Shown one piece after another: positions 21,961 to 34,767 of a stretch of DNA of 64,000 nt. The position numbers and the translations under genes were made by a program. The notes under the pieces are model-generated. The model was given only the letters and a program-made list of their open reading frames with translations, made no database searches and was not told where the DNA came from. Numbering within the stretch: position 1 is the first letter of the stretch; every line of letters begins with the position of its first letter. The DNA is from Macrotis lagotis (lineage: Eukaryota > Chordata > Mammalia > Peramelemorphia > Peramelidae), in assembly GCF_037893015.1 (NCBI RefSeq), contig NC_133665.1:100389637-100453636 (forward strand). Reading direction: 5' to 3'.

Positions 21961-22951
21961 TCAGTTTTATTTTCAAGTTTAGTTGTGCTGGTACTTTTGT
22001 GTTTGTATCCCTAGCACCTAGCAGAGTGACCTATCACTTAATTGACACTTCTTGATTGATGATAGGTTTACAAATTAAAATTTCAATCTATTATTTGTAC
22101 CTATATCACTTCATTTTTGTATTTCCTGAGTCATTCTTTTCTTCACAGAATCCATGAAATTTTCCATTGTCTTTTCTATACTGTCAGTTCTCAAGTTTGT
22201 CTTTTTAAACTGTTACTTCTGTGGTTGTATTTCCAGTTAGATGCCAGATCTCCTCTTATATCTCTTCCTGTGATCCTAAAGCATTGTGGAGCTTCCTTCT
22301 ATATATCCATTCTCTTTTCCAGAAATTTGGTTGTTGTTAGGGTGCTGTTCTTTCCTTCTGAACATTTCCTATTATTTCTAAATTTCCCCTTATTGTTTAC
22401 TGTATTGAGACCTCTTTTTTTTAAAGTTCTGTATTCAGTCGTTTGGTTAGTTTTCCTGTAAAAGTTCCTTTTTCTTCCCCTATTTTAAAAAAATTTCTTT
22501 TTTTTTTTTTGTCATTGTTTGAGGTGGTTTAGAGGAATGGGGCTTATTCATGGTCACTCTCTCCATCACTTTGCCAGAAACCTAAAATCATTGTGTTTTC
22601 TATTATACCAAACTGCCTTTGTAATACAGACAGAGAAAGGATGGTAGACTTGGACTAAGAACTTTTTGGCTGCTAGATATTTTAGAATCTATTGGATACT
22701 TTTATGTAGCTGTTAAGTGAGTCTAGAGGGAGAGTTCCAGTGGATGAGATTTTTCTCCATGTCTGCAAATTTGTGAAAATTGTTTACGTCATTTTTTCCA
22801 GGAACTTTCCTTTAGTCACTCCTTGTGTTTCTTTTCCTTTGGATCTAACATAAACAATTTATTTTATAACTCTGTTTTGTACTTACCTGTCATTACTTCA
22901 TTTTATATCTTCACAAGAGTCTTAATAATGATGATAATAGCTAGTGTTTGA
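21961..22951. other. Old repeats and anonymous sequence
   Basis: An L2-type tail lies at 21990-22060 (..tgtatccctagcacctagc). The rest is T-rich and anonymous. No gene features. Confidence 0.4.
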
Positions 22952-22968
22952 ATAGCACTTTAAACCTT

Positions 22969-24745
22969 TCTTTTTTCTTTTTTAATTTAATATTTATTCT
23001 CATTTTGTACAAATGTTTTTTATACATTAATAAAATATTCTTGTTTAAGAGTAAATGAAATGCCCCCTCCCCCATAAATATAGACTCGATTGAGCGATAA
23101 AGTAAAGGGGAGAGAAAATAATTAAAATTAAAAAAATAATAGTAATAATTGTAGGTATGGCCAGGTGGTGCAATGGATGGAGCACCAGCCCTGGAGCCAT
23201 GAGCACCTGAGCCCACATCCGGCCTCTACACCCAGCTGTGTGACATGCAAGCCACTTCAACCCCCACTGCCCTGCAAAAACCAAAAAAAAAAGAAAAAAA
23301 AAGACCCAAAATAAAATAAAATAGTAATAATAGTAGGGGTGGCTGGGTGGTGGACAGAGCATTGACCCTTGAGCCAGGAGCACCTGGGTCCAAATCCGGC
23401 CTCAGACACCCAACGATCCCCCTGCTATGTGGCCCCAGGCAGGCCACCCAGCCCCACTTGCCCTGCATCCCCCCCAAAATAATAATAATAATAAAAAATG
23501 TGCTTCAGTCTTTGTTCCAACACCAACAATTCTGTCGTGGGTGGATCACATTCTTTATGATAAGTCCATCACAAAAGTTACTTCCATATTTTTGTACTGT
23601 TGCCATTGCTGATCGCAACTCCCTCCTTTCTTATTTCTCCACTACCATGTACTATGTTTTCTCTCTCCTTTCACTCTGACTCTGCTGTAGGGTAGCTGAG
23701 TGGCACAGCAGACAGATCCCTGGTTCTGGGGCCAAGAGGCTCTGAGCCCCCATACCACCCCTTTGGTCCAGCATCCACCTGGCCCTATGGTCCCAGACAG
23801 GCCATCCAATCCCAGCCCCTTGCAAGAAGTAAAAAAGAAAATGTGTTATATCTGACCACTCTCCCCGATGGTCCATCCTCTCTTCCATCACTGACATCCC
23901 CCCCTTTCCCCTATCCCCCCTCTCTCCTTCTTACTTCAGATGTCTATGCCCCATTGAGTATATATGCTGTTTCCTCTCCTAGCCACCTCTGATGAGAGCA
24001 AAGGTTCCCTCATCCCCCCTTGCCTTCCCCCCCTTCCATATCATTGCAATAGCTCATTGTAATAAAGAAAAATCTTGTTATATGAAATATCTTGACCTAT
24101 TCCCCCTCTCCTTTTTCTTTCTCTCATTACATTTCCCTTTTTTTCTATTGACTCCATTTTTTACACCATATTTTATCTTCAAATTCAGCTTTCTCCTGCG
24201 CTTCATCTATAAAAGCTCCCTCTACCTGCTCTATTAACTGAGAAGGTTCATATGAGTATTATCAGTGTCATTTCTCTATGCAGCAATACATGTAGTTCAT
24301 CATCAAGTCCCTCATATTTTCCCCCTCTCCTCCAATCTCTATGCTTCACTGGAGTCATGTATCTGAAGATCAAACCTTCTGTTCAGCTCTGGCCATTCCA
24401 ACAGGAACATCTGAAATTACCCTGGTTCATTGAAAGTCCATCTTTTTCCCCTGGAAGAGGACATTCATTTTTATGGGTAGTTCATTCTTGGTTGCATTCC
24501 AAGCTCTTTTGCCTTCCAGTATATTATATTCCAAGCCCTACGAGCTTCCAGTGTAGTTGCTGCTAAGTCCTGTGTAATCCTGACTGCAGCTCCATGGTAT
24601 TTGAACTGTGTCCTTCTGGCTGTTTGTAATATTTTCTCTTTTACTTGGGAGTTCTGGAATTTGGCTATAATATTCCTAGGGGCTGGTTTTTTGGGATTTC
24701 TTTCTCAGGGGGATTGGTGGATTCTCTCCATTTTTTTTTTTTGCC
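22969..24745 (-). mobile_element. HAL1-like element F, 5'-truncated, same composite subfamily as E
   Basis: Flanked by an exact 17-base TSD atagcactttaaacctt at 22952-22968 and 24746-24762. It carries the antisense A tail, the 3' UTR, the same three SINE modules in the same order and positions as E, and the 3' half of ORF1. It breaks off at the 5' side at 24745. 5' truncation with a TSD is typical of L1-driven insertion. ORF1 (about 24290-24745) is partial and shifted. Confidence 0.93.
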
Positions 24746-25070
24746 ATAGCACTTTAAACCTTACAAATATTATCTTATTTCATCTTCACAACAACACTGG
24801 ATAGGAGTTTTACATATGAAGAAACTGAGGCCCAGCTAATAAAATATTTTAGGCAGGATTTGAAACAAGATTTTTCCAACTCTAAGTCCAATCTATTAAA
24901 TAAGTCTGATCTATTCATTATACATCATTCAACTGTTTTGGTTGCTGCATAGTGATGTGGAAATTTTCGTGAATTCCTAAATGCTGTTCTTGATATAGTT
25001 TGCTTACTATAGGTTTTCCTATAAAAGTCTTTGAGTATTTTTTAGAAGAGACTTTCTTTCTTTAACTTTT
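24746..25070. repeat. MIR-like fragment hosting element F, plus flank
   Basis: agcactttaaacc.. ttacaaatattatc.. ttcacaacaacactgg.. gaagaaactgaggcccag is the antisense MIR core. Element F inserted inside it; its left half is at about 22925-22968. Confidence 0.7.
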
Positions 25071-25074
25071 AATT

Positions 25075-26240
25075 TTTTTCTTTTTCTTAATTACATGTAA
25101 TCAAAAATAATTTTAACCATTTTTTAAAATTTAGTTGCAAATTCTCTTCCTCCTTTCCTTAGCTGCCCCTTCTTTAGAAGGCAAGCAATTTGATAAAGAT
25201 TATACATATGCAGTCATGCAAAATATAATTTATATTAACCATGTTGCAGAATAAAACATGAACAAAAAACCTAAAAATAAATAAATTTAAAAAAGTAAGT
25301 TTTAATCTGCATTAATCATTTAATCTGCATTTATGCTTATCACTCCTTCTTTGGAGGTGGATAGTATTTTTCATAGTTGCTTTGGAATTGTTTTAGATCA
25401 CTGTATTACTGAGAATAGCTACGCCATTCACAACTGCTCATTGTACAATTTTGCTGTTACTATGTACACAATATTTTCCTAGTTTTGCTCATTTCACTTT
25501 GCATCAGTTCACATAAGTTTTCCCAGGGATTTCTGAAAACATCCAGGTCATCATTTTTTATAACCCAACAACATTCCGTATACCACTACTTATTTAGTCA
25601 TTTCCCAATTTATGGGCATCATCTCAGTTTCTAATTCTTTGCCACCGGAAAAGAGTTGAAGCATACACACAGACATTTGTATATATGGGTTATTTTCTTT
25701 TTCTTTGATCTCTTTGGTGTACAGACCTAGTAATAGTACTGCTGGGTCAAAGGATGTGCACAGTTTTATAGCCTTTTAGGTGTAGTTCCAAATGACTATT
25801 CAGAATAGAAGGATCAATTAACAACTTTATTGTGCTTCACATAGTGCTTTAGTGTCCAAATTTCCCTGTGTTCCATCCAATATTTGTCATTTTCTTTTTC
25901 TGTCATATTAATCACTCTGATAGATATAAGGTGGTACCTCTAGTTAATTATGATATAGAGTATTTTTTCACTGACTATAGATAGCTTTGATTTCTTCATC
26001 TGAAAACTATTTATATCCTTTGACCATTTACAAATGGAGGAATGACTCATACTCATAAATTTGACTTCTTTAAATATTTGAGAAATGAGGTTGTTATCTG
26101 AGAAACTTGATGTACCCCCCCCCCCCCCAGTTTCTTGTTTTCCTTCTAATCTTGACTGTATTGGTTTTGTTTGTGCAAATCCTTTTTAATTTGATGTAAT
26201 CAAAATGATCCATTTTATTTATCCCATATTGAGTATAATT
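25075..26240 (-). mobile_element. L1 ORF2 C-terminal/3' fragment, antisense
   Basis: A long antisense L1 text: ..gcaagcaatttgataaag, tttgctcatttcactttgc, atttcccaatttatgggc, ..ctgctgggtcaaaggatg, ..tgtgcaaatccttttt. A C run sits at 26107-26119. It is diverged and 5'-truncated. Confidence 0.82.
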
Positions 26241-26930
26241 CTAGTAACAGACTGTGTATGCTTTCTGTGGACCAGTTTTGATAGGTATAAAGAGGCTTAT
26301 CACAAATAGGCTACTTACTTTATGGGGAATTATTTGACTGATGACCCATTAAAAAAAGAAAAATATAAAAATCTCTCAGGCTGTGTGGTTTTTCCCTTTA
26401 CTTTTGAAGCAATGATGGCAGAATTATGGGGAAAAAGACAGAGTGTTAAGAATCACACTGTTTTTAGACTATAAATATTAAATTAACTGTTGACTCGAAC
26501 TGAGATTCTTGTCCAATGACTAATGAGTTGACATACTCAATGGAGAAATTGAATTATATCAATCTTGATATTCATAGTGACTATGAAACTGCAAAATATT
26601 AGGAAACTGCAGCTATATGGCTTCCAGGCAGTAAAATGCAAATAAAGGCATACATAGAACAGTAAGACAATTTCATGAGACATTCTCCCATTGTAGCACT
26701 CATGATAAGCATTTGGGAAAAGATTACCATACAATAACTATCTTCAGGCCTCATTTTTCATTAACTTCCGTTTTGCTGATGCATCCTTCCATGCTGATCT
26801 GTAGCTTTCCATATATATAAAATATGTAAAATTTCCTCCCCCATTGGAAAATGAGCTCTTTGGGAGCAGCACTTGTCTTATTTTTCTATTCGTATGCTAA
26901 ACACATTGTTTTGTGCAGAATAAATCTTTT
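26241..26930. other. Anonymous AT-rich sequence
   Basis: No gene, RNA or named repeat seen, apart from an L2-type tail near 26830-26930 (..aaatgagctctttgggagcag, ..gcagaataaatc). Confidence 0.4.
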
Positions 26931-26940
26931 AAAAATGCTT

Positions 26941-27088
26941 TTTTTTTCTTTTTAGGTTTTTGCAAGGCAATGGGGTTAAGTGACTTGCCCAAGGCCACAC
27001 AGCTAGGTAATTATTAAATTTCTGAGGTCAAATTTGAACTCAGGTCCTCCTGACTCCTGGGCTGGCGCTCTATCCTAGCCGTCCCTAA
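26941..27088 (-). mobile_element. tRNA-derived SINE, minus, internal deletion
   Basis: Antisense WSINE1/MAR1-like body with TSD aaaaatgctt at 26931-26940 and 27089-27098. The A-box end is shortened (tctatcctagccgtccc). Confidence 0.92.
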
Positions 27089-27098
27089 AAAAATGCTT

Positions 27099-28424
27099 CT
27101 TGCAGAAGATAATGTGGAGAAATTCTGTTATGTGTATCTATATCTGTAAAGACAGATATAGATAATAAAATAAAACAGCATGACTTCAATTCAAGGTAAT
27201 TGTAAGGACAGATGGCAAAAGGATATTGGAAAATATGGTTTGGTACCAAGAAAGCAAAGAATTCAAAGGTTTGTAGACTATACAGAAATCGCATACCTAT
27301 GTATCATGAGGACTTCCTTCACTAAGAGAGTTATGTCATAGATAAAAATTGGAATTGACTATATCTTAACAGAAATGAAATAATATCTATTTCTGTACAG
27401 ATCAATTACTTGTTAGAACAAAGGTCAATTTCAAATGAGAAGAAAAAGCAAAAATAAGAAAATACAGCATAAAATTTAAAAGGGGGGAAAAAGTCTTCAA
27501 TCATACTTGCTTAAACAAAGTTTTGATGCCCCATCCCTCAAATGACAATGGATAAAGGAACAGATATTGATGGGTGTATTTACCATTTCCTGTAAAAGTT
27601 TTACTGATGTAAAGAATTACCACAACAAGGAGACCAAAAGAGTTTAGAAGTCACCTCAGTCAGCAAACACTCGATCTTCCTGCCAAGCAAAGAGAAATGG
27701 TAGCCAAGGGTAACACCGGCTTAGAATATAAACTCACTTGTAAAATGTCATGGAGAAGGATGGTGGAAAAATATGAGCAATATTGTCTCATAAAACAGTG
27801 AGAAGTGGAGAGAAAAAAAACAAGTTTACAGAAAACTTGTCAAGAGATCCAATTAAATCAGATCATTCCAAGGACATTTAAGGAGGAAAATGGAAAGATG
27901 ATAACAGATTAAAAAAATGGAAATGATTTACAAGCTTGTTATGAATTAATAATAATAACTAACATCTACATAGGACTTTAAGATTTACAAGATTTATATA
28001 GTCTATCTTCATTTTTCAGTCATTGATTCAGTCCACAAGCATTTGTCAAAGTAACATTTTTTATTAGTTATGTGGGAGGCAAAGGCAAACAAAGCAATTT
28101 CTGTCCTCAGAAAATTAACATTCCATTGGTGCTGGTGGTGAGGACTAATAGGTAAGTTAATTACCATAGAAACCCTGTAAGATAGGTACTAAAGGGGGTT
28201 TTATCTCTATTTTATAGATGATAAAACTGATATTTTAAGAGTTAAACTTACTCATAGAAGTAATATAGTCACATAGATAGTAAGAATTATAAATTGGATT
28301 TGAATCTGTCTTGCTAACTTCAAGTCTAGCATTTTATCTCTATGACTGTCTCAGTGAGATGTGGCTGCCAAGAAAGCTAATTCAATCTTAAATTGAATGA
28401 AAAAGGTACAGTATTTAGACAAGG
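27099..28424. other. AT-rich sequence with MIR-like pieces
   Basis: 27099-27700 resembles decayed L1 in wording but cannot be aligned with confidence. MIR-like text lies at 27945-28010 and 28170-28370 (..tatttTatagatgataaaactg..). No gene. Confidence 0.4.
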
Positions 28425-28905
28425 GAGATGAGAGCCCTGTTGCCTGTTCTCTTCCCTAATCAGGCCACATCAAGAATATTGTGGTTAGTTCTAGGTGCCA
28501 CATTTTAGGCATGATAATGTTAAATTAAGGATGACAGTGGGAGGGAGGGGCTACACTATCATGCCATATGAGGATCAGAAGAGAAGACTGGGGGCAAGGC
28601 AAATATTTGAACCAGGGTATTATGTGGGAGAAAGATTAGAAATGCAACGAAGGCAAACAACTTAGAGCAGTGAGAAGTGGAGTCAGATGCAAGTTAAAAT
28701 TAAGGAAAAACTTTCTAATAATTTGGATTATCCAAAAGTAGAATAAGCTGCCTTGGGAACCAGTGAGTACCTCCTCACTGGAGATCTTCAAGTCAAAGGG
28801 GGGGATCATAATTACATGTTGGGTATATTGTTGAGGGATTTTATACTCAGGTATGAATTGGGTTAGAAGGATCTAGAGGTTCCTTCTAAGACTGAGACTG
28901 TGATT
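28425..28905 (+). mobile_element. CR1/L3-type LINE 3' fragment, sense
   Basis: Characteristic words of the ancient CR1/L3 3' end: ggccacatcaagaatattg, ttctaggtgccacatttta, ggaaaaactttctaataa, tccaaaagtagaataagctg, tcactggagatcttcaag. No open frame survives. Confidence 0.82.
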
Positions 28906-30430
28906 TGCACAACAAACTATTTTCTACAAGGACAATATTTGAACTCTAACATCACAATCCCTAACACAATACAGAAGTGGCATTATAGTCAATAAAGTGA
29001 GAAGTATATGGGAGGTTAACATCTAAGTTGGCACAATCTGGTGGATGTTGAGAAACTGATCTTCAAGATTTCTGAAAGATTTTGCTGAATTATTGGGGAC
29101 AGATCACAGAGATTTATTATGCCTCCAGAAGATGATTGAGAGGATAAAAGAAACTCCTGGCCCATATACTTACTCTCATCTCTACAAAAACTTTATGAGC
29201 ATGGCAAACTCCTAGAAGATAGGATAAAACAGGGAAAATTTTGGAAATAATATTTTATTACATCTGGATAAAATTTATAGGAAGCATTTTGGTTGATGCC
29301 TCTGCAGGAAGAAACCATGTTGATCATATTATGGATCCATTGAAAAATAGTTATCTATGTTTACTTTCTGTCCCTGAAGATGGATATTGTGTCTTATCTA
29401 AACTAATCCCAGAGAGTTGCCTGCCATATTGGAGCATGATGGGATCATAGGATTATAGAATTTATAGTTGGAAGTGATCTTAGAGATCATCTAACCTATT
29501 CCTTTTTCTAAGGAGGAAACTGTAAGACCCTCTTACACAGGGTCACACAACATAGTAAATAGGAGGGAATGGAGTTGGAGATGAGGATGGGGGTGTCATA
29601 GAAGGTCAGTTCAAGTGCAGTGTGAAATCTGAAAGGAAGAGAGGGAAAGTGAATAGATATTGCCTTGGTTATTGTCACGAATGGCAATAAAAGGGTAAAA
29701 TGGTAAAAGGGGCTCAGGTATGGCAGATGTCTGAGATCAAGGATCAGAACAGGCTACAGGGGCCTGTCTTGGGCTAAGGATGAGGGACATTTAGAAAGCT
29801 CGTGTCTTACTCAAGGAAAAGCAAATAAGCAATATTGTTTTCTCTGATGCAAAAGAAAATTGACTTCAATGTCTAAAGACCTGGGTTCCAATCTCAAATT
29901 CACTTCTTGTGTGATTTATCTTTATGTTGTCTTTCCTTTTAGAATGTAAGCTCCTAGAGGATAGGAACTGTTTCCAATTTTTCTTTGCCTCTCCAATCAC
30001 TTAGTGCAGTGTCTGAAACATTGAAAAATGCTTACTGATTCTTCTGATTATGAGCTTGGGCAAGTCAAGCTATCTCTCTGGGTCTCAACTTCTTTATCAA
30101 CCAAATTAGGAGGTTGGGTTATATGACATCTAATGTTCTTTTCAGTTCTGAATCACCTAAGTTTATAAGATTCAGAAAGGAAAAACCCCTGAGTTCAATA
30201 TTAAGACCTATTTTATAGGCCCAATATTAGACCTATTTTATAAATGAGACAACTAAGGCTGTGGGAGTTTAACCAACCTGCCACAGGATAGTAAATGTTA
30301 AAACTAGGTTTTCAACACATCTAGGTTTTAAACTCATTTAAACACTTTCAAACCTCCTAGTCAAATAATTTTTTATGAATAAAAAATAACAAAACACTCA
30401 GGTATATCACAAAGCCACTCTTATTCCCTT
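28906..30430. other. Anonymous sequence with MIR and L2 pieces
   Basis: MIR-like pieces lie at 29445-29580, 30045-30170 (gggcaagtcaagctatctc..) and 30210-30340. An L2 tail lies at 29935-30050 (..gaatgtaagctcctagagg). The frame at 29241-29450 has no recognised motif. No gene. Confidence 0.45.
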
Positions 30431-30436
30431 CTATTT

Positions 30437-30570
30437 TTTTTTGGTGACAATCAGGGTTAATTAAGTGACTTGTCCAGGGTCACACAGCTAGTAAGTGTCT
30501 GAGGCTTGATTTGAACTTAGGTTCTCTTGACTTCAGAGCTGGTGACAGGATACCATCCAGATCTCCCCAC
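30437..30570 (-). mobile_element. Old tRNA-SINE/MAR1-like copy, minus
   Basis: aagtgacttgtccagggtc, acacagctagtaagtgtctg and aggcttgatttgaacttagg identify it. It is diverged, with no clear TSD. Confidence 0.75.
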
Positions 30571-30779
30571 CTCCATATACCATTTTCCCACAACCTGAGG
30601 TTCTTTGGAGGCTTTGGTTCTCAGGGACCATAAGAAGGATTAGTTCTACTATCAGGCCAAATCATTCAAAAGGAGGTTAAACCTTTAGTAGCATCCCTGT
30701 TTTCAGTTTCTTCCCTCTTTAATTCCTTTTCAACATATTTGTTAGTCCCAATTTGATAATCCCAAAATAGAAGTCTTGC

Positions 30780-31265
30780 CATATCATCCCCCAATTTAAC
30801 AACAACAACACTTTGGTGACTCCCTATTGCCTCTAAGGGAAAAAATACAAAATCTTCAGTCTGACATTTAAAATCCATCACTATCATCTGGCTTCCATCT
30901 CCTTTTCAGTCTTTCCCCTTATACTCTCCCTTCCTGTTAAATTAGATTCCCTCTCTAGCTTCCTTGTCTTTGCCCAGTTCATCTTCCTTTGGAAAGTGCA
31001 CAGAGACTCAGAGAAGTTAAGGAATTTGCCCAAGAGAACACAGATAGTAGCTGTCAGAGCCAGAATTTGAATCCTTGTTCTCTGACTCTAGACCCATCAT
31101 TCTCTTTCTCTATATCATGCAGCCTCTTGTTCCCTATTTATCTTTGTACATGATACCTCCTCCAGTAGGAAGAAAATTTCCTAGAGGTTAGGAACTCTTT
31201 CAATTTTTGTCTCTGTATTAATATATAGTAGGTGTTAAATAGGTGCTTATTGGGCTTGAATGAAG
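30780..31265 (+). repeat. L2 3' fragment with an internal MIR
   Basis: L2 wording ctttggtgactccctattgc, ..aaaatccatcactatcatc, and the tail ..gaggttaggaactctttc, tgttaaataggtgcttat. A MIR-like antisense piece interrupts at 30995-31125. Confidence 0.72.
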
Positions 31266-31557
31266 AGTTGACTGGATTCAAAGCCTGCATAGATCCTGTA
31301 CTCACCAGCCTGGAGGTAACACCAGGAGGAGATATCTAATCAAGGTCAATAAAGAATCTGCCCCACAACCTGAGGATACTGCAAAGTCTGGAAGCCTGCA
31401 CTATGGCCTTGCCACTACTGGTGGCTGAAGACTCCATAATGACCCTTGCTGCCCCCTTATTAACTTCTGTGCCTGCCCCACCAGAAGTCCAAGTGACTGT
31501 GGGATAGATGGGAGGGGGCGATATTGTCCCTGGACCCATGTGCAGTGATCACTTAAC
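31266..31557. other. Short repeat-free stretch
   Basis: About 290 bases of balanced composition with no repeat wording. The minus-strand frame 31336-31539 has no recognised domain or splice context. Left unassigned. Confidence 0.35.
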
Positions 31558-32110
31558 TTTCCAAAAATATATTTTTATTTATTTTGTTAAATATTCCCTA
31601 ATTATATGTAACATTTTAAAAAACATTTACTTTTTAACATTTTGAGTTCCACATTCTCTTCCTCCCTCAACTCCTTCCCTTCCTGGAGAAGGAAAGCAAT
31701 TTGATTTGGATTATATAAATGCAGTCATGCAAAACATATTTCCATATTAGCCACATTGCAAAAGAAAACACAAACAAGAAAGAAAAATAGAGAAAGTAAA
31801 AAAGTTGGCAATCAGAGTTTATCAGTTCTTTCTCTAGAGGTGGACAAGTTTTTCATCATGGATCTTTTGGAATAGTCTCAGATCATTGTCTTGATCAGAA
31901 TCTAAATCTTTCAAAGTTGATCATCTTTACAATGTTTCTGTTATTGTGCACAAGGCTCCTCCAGTTCTTCTTACTTCACTTTGCATCAGTTCATATAAGT
32001 CTTTCCAGGTTTTTCTGAAACCATTCATTTTATCATTTCTTATAGTGTAATCATATTCCATCACCATTTCATATTACAACTTGTTCAACTGTGGTCAGTC
32101 ACTTTGTAGT
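31558..32110 (-). mobile_element. L1 3' fragment, antisense
   Basis: Same antisense text as 25075-25640: ..cttcctggagaaggaaagcaatttg, ..aatgcagtcatgcaaaac, cacttTgcatcagttcatat, ..gtaatcatattccatcac. Strongly 5'-truncated. Confidence 0.8.
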
Positions 32111-32820
32111 CAAACTTGTCTCTATCTGTTGAGGAAGGGAGATAGAAAAAGGGAAATGACTGGAGAAATTAGAGGCAAAAATGGAAGTTGGGAAAGATAG
32201 AAACAAAGCCAAAGAGATAGAATCCAGAGATATGTACAGACTTTGGGAGCTAATGAGGAAAAGTTCAGAGTCAGTTTGAGGTTGTCAGGTCCCAGTCTGC
32301 CAAGATGGAGAGAGATGAATGAGATAATCTCTATTTCCTCTCAATTTAGAGGAGTGCTTCCTGGGAATGGGTCCAACACGTCCCCTGGTCAGTGTCCCAT
32401 TTGCTACTTCCAGCATGTTGGGCAAGTCATTTCATGTCTCTGAGCCTCAGTTTCCTCATCTGTAGAAGGGGTGGGAGTTGAACTAGATGACCTCTAAATC
32501 TGTGATCTCTTTTCCAGGGGTTCACACTGGGTCAGAACTTTGTTTCATTAGTCACCTCCTCCAACTCTTCCTTTCCTGGCCCAATCCCCAGTTCTTCCAG
32601 AGGCAGCTTCAGATCAGAGTCTGTGAGAGAGAGTCTGTGTGAATAAAGATCTTCATATTAAGCCTTTCAGGGAACTAATTCACTTACAGTCTCCTGTTGA
32701 AAAAAGAAAGAAAGCCCTGGTGGATAATTAAAAGCAGTTATACTCTTTCAGTTTTAGCTGGAGTAGGGTAAAGAATCCCCTCCATCAAGGCTACTTGCTA
32801 GAAAGGGATTCACTTCTTGC
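32111..32820. other. Anonymous sequence with a MIR
   Basis: A sense MIR lies at about 32380-32510 (gggcaagtcatttcatgtc, tctgagcctcagtttcctc). The rest is anonymous; 32630-32650 has 'gtgtgaataaagatc' without other LTR features. Confidence 0.5.
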
Positions 32821-32835
32821 TACAGATTGATTTTT

Positions 32836-32985
32836 TTTTTTAGGTTTTTGCAAGGCAAACGGGGTTAAGTGGCTTGCCCAAGGCCACACAGCTAGGTAAT
32901 TATTAAGTCTTTGAGGTCAAATTTGAACTCAGGTCCTCCTGACTCCAGGGCCAGTGCTTTATCCACTACGCCACTTAGCCGCCCC
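32836..32985 (-). mobile_element. tRNA-derived SINE, minus
   Basis: Young-looking antisense WSINE1/MAR1-like copy. TSD tacag(a/g)ttgattttt at 32821-32835 and 32986-33000, one mismatch. Confidence 0.95.
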
Positions 32986-33000
32986 TACAGGTTGATTTTT

Positions 33001-33420
33001 TGAAATATATATTCTGGCTTTGAGGACCTCACTAATTCCTTTCAGGAGAGATTTACTTCTTTTGACAAATAATTGAAAGCTATGAAACCTAAAGTATCAG
33101 TTTAGCTTCATTTACCAAAGTTATTTGCTGCAGTAGGTTGAATCTTCAATGCTTTGGGGGAGGGAGGTCCTGGAGAATACTGAGGGCAATTATGATAAGT
33201 GGAAGAGGCCAGGACTTGAATATAATGCCCATGAGTTCATATCTCATATTTGACCTACCTATAAAAGCTGTGTGATATTGGGCAAGTCACCTGCCATAGT
33301 TCCCTTGTCTGTAAATGCACATGAAACTCTTATTCTATCTACTTCATAAGTTTTTTGAAGGATCAAATCGATAAGCTCCAATGAAGTCTGGAATAGTGTC
33401 TTATCAGAACTAGGTTATCT
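33001..33420. other. Anonymous sequence with MIR-like text
   Basis: A sense MIR-like stretch lies at 33255-33400 (tattgggcaagtcacctgcc). Nothing else recognised. Confidence 0.4.
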
Positions 33421-33429
33421 CCCCAAAAT

Positions 33430-33880
33430 CAGCACAGAGCTCTGCAATGATCTTTAATAAGTATATTTTGTTTATTTGGTATATAGATGGTGTTATTGAT
33501 GAATTGGTGCATGGTGAAGTGAACAGAACCAAGAGAATGTTGTACACAGAAACAGCAACATTGTTTGATGAAGCACTTTGAATGATATAGCTATTCTCAG
33601 CAATGTAATGATTCAAGACAATTCTAAAGAACCAATGATGAAATGCACTATCTGCCACCAGAGTAAGATCTGATATCGATTGAATACAGACTGAAGCATG
33701 CTATTTTTCACTTTTTTTACTTTCTTCTTTTCTTCTAGTCTTCTTGTGCAAAATGACCAATATAGATGTTTTGCATAATTGCACATATATAACCCATATC
33801 TGATTGCTTACTATCTCAAGGAGAAGGGAGGGAGAGAGGGATACTTTAAATAAACATGTTAAAAACTGAAAAAAAGAAAA
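33430..33880 (+). mobile_element. L1 3' end, sense, with A-rich tail
   Basis: Matches the L1 3' end at 7330-7500 and 8172-8420: ..tagctattctcagcaatg, tgattcaagacaattct, gtatatTgtttgatg-like words, ..atagatgttttgcataattgc, ending in an A-rich tract near 33880. Confidence 0.78.
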
Positions 33881-34640
33881 AAGTGCATGTTGAGTCACTG
33901 ACTCTAAATTCAAAGTGTCTCTTTCCACTGTCCAATGCTGCTTTACCTTCTCTCCTCCTTTTCTCTTCCATCCTTCTAAATTGGATAATTGAGACCCAAA
34001 GAAATAGAAGGACTTGGCAAGTCTCACACAGTGAATCAGCACCAGAGAAGGTTTGAGAACCTCAAGGAGTCCAAATTCTTTATGCCAGTATTCAAGGCCC
34101 TCCACAATCTGGCCCTAGTCTTCCCTTCCAGGCTCATCTCCCAACACTTCCCAATATCTACCCCACACTCCAGCCAAACCAGCTGACTCATTATGTTCTT
34201 TCTGGCCTCAGTACATACTTTTTGCTCCTTCAGTTCTCTCAATTTGGAATGCTCTCCTATTCTCCATCTCTCTGCTCCACCCTTCAAGGCTTGGCTCAAA
34301 TGCCAACTCATCTAGGAAGCCCTCTTTGATTACCCTGCCCCCTTTGTCCCTCCCACCCCAGGTGAGGGTGATCTCTTGCCTCTGAGCTCTCATTCTCTTA
34401 ACTCTTGATAACGACTTCTGCAGTCAGTTTTTTACATTGTCTTGTCTTGTAAGTCAGAACATCATTCCATGATGTTTTTAGTCCTTTTAGAAAATGAAGG
34501 ATAAACAACACCTCATCTACAAGTTTTAGCTTTTCAACATTAGATTACAAGCTCTGTTAGACAGGAACTATATCCTATAACCAATATTCTACAGTGACAT
34601 CTACCTTAAAAGTTTACAGAGCTCTCTGCCCCTAACAGTT
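33881..34640 (+). repeat. L2 3' fragment with a second-family SINE piece
   Basis: aaggccctccacaatctggc, ..ccttcaaggcttggctcaaa and tgccaactcatctaggaagc are the L2 consensus 3' end. 34420-34520 (antisense ..aagtcagaacatcattcc) belongs to the second SINE-like family. The minus-strand frames here are shadows. Confidence 0.75.
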
Positions 34641-34767
34641 CTGAAAGGTAAGTCACACCAATATATCACCCCCCCCCCCCATTTTATTGAGACACTCACC
34701 TTGTCCATTGATTACATAGCTAATTAACAACAGGACTCAAACTCAAACTCTATTTATCCTTTCTATT

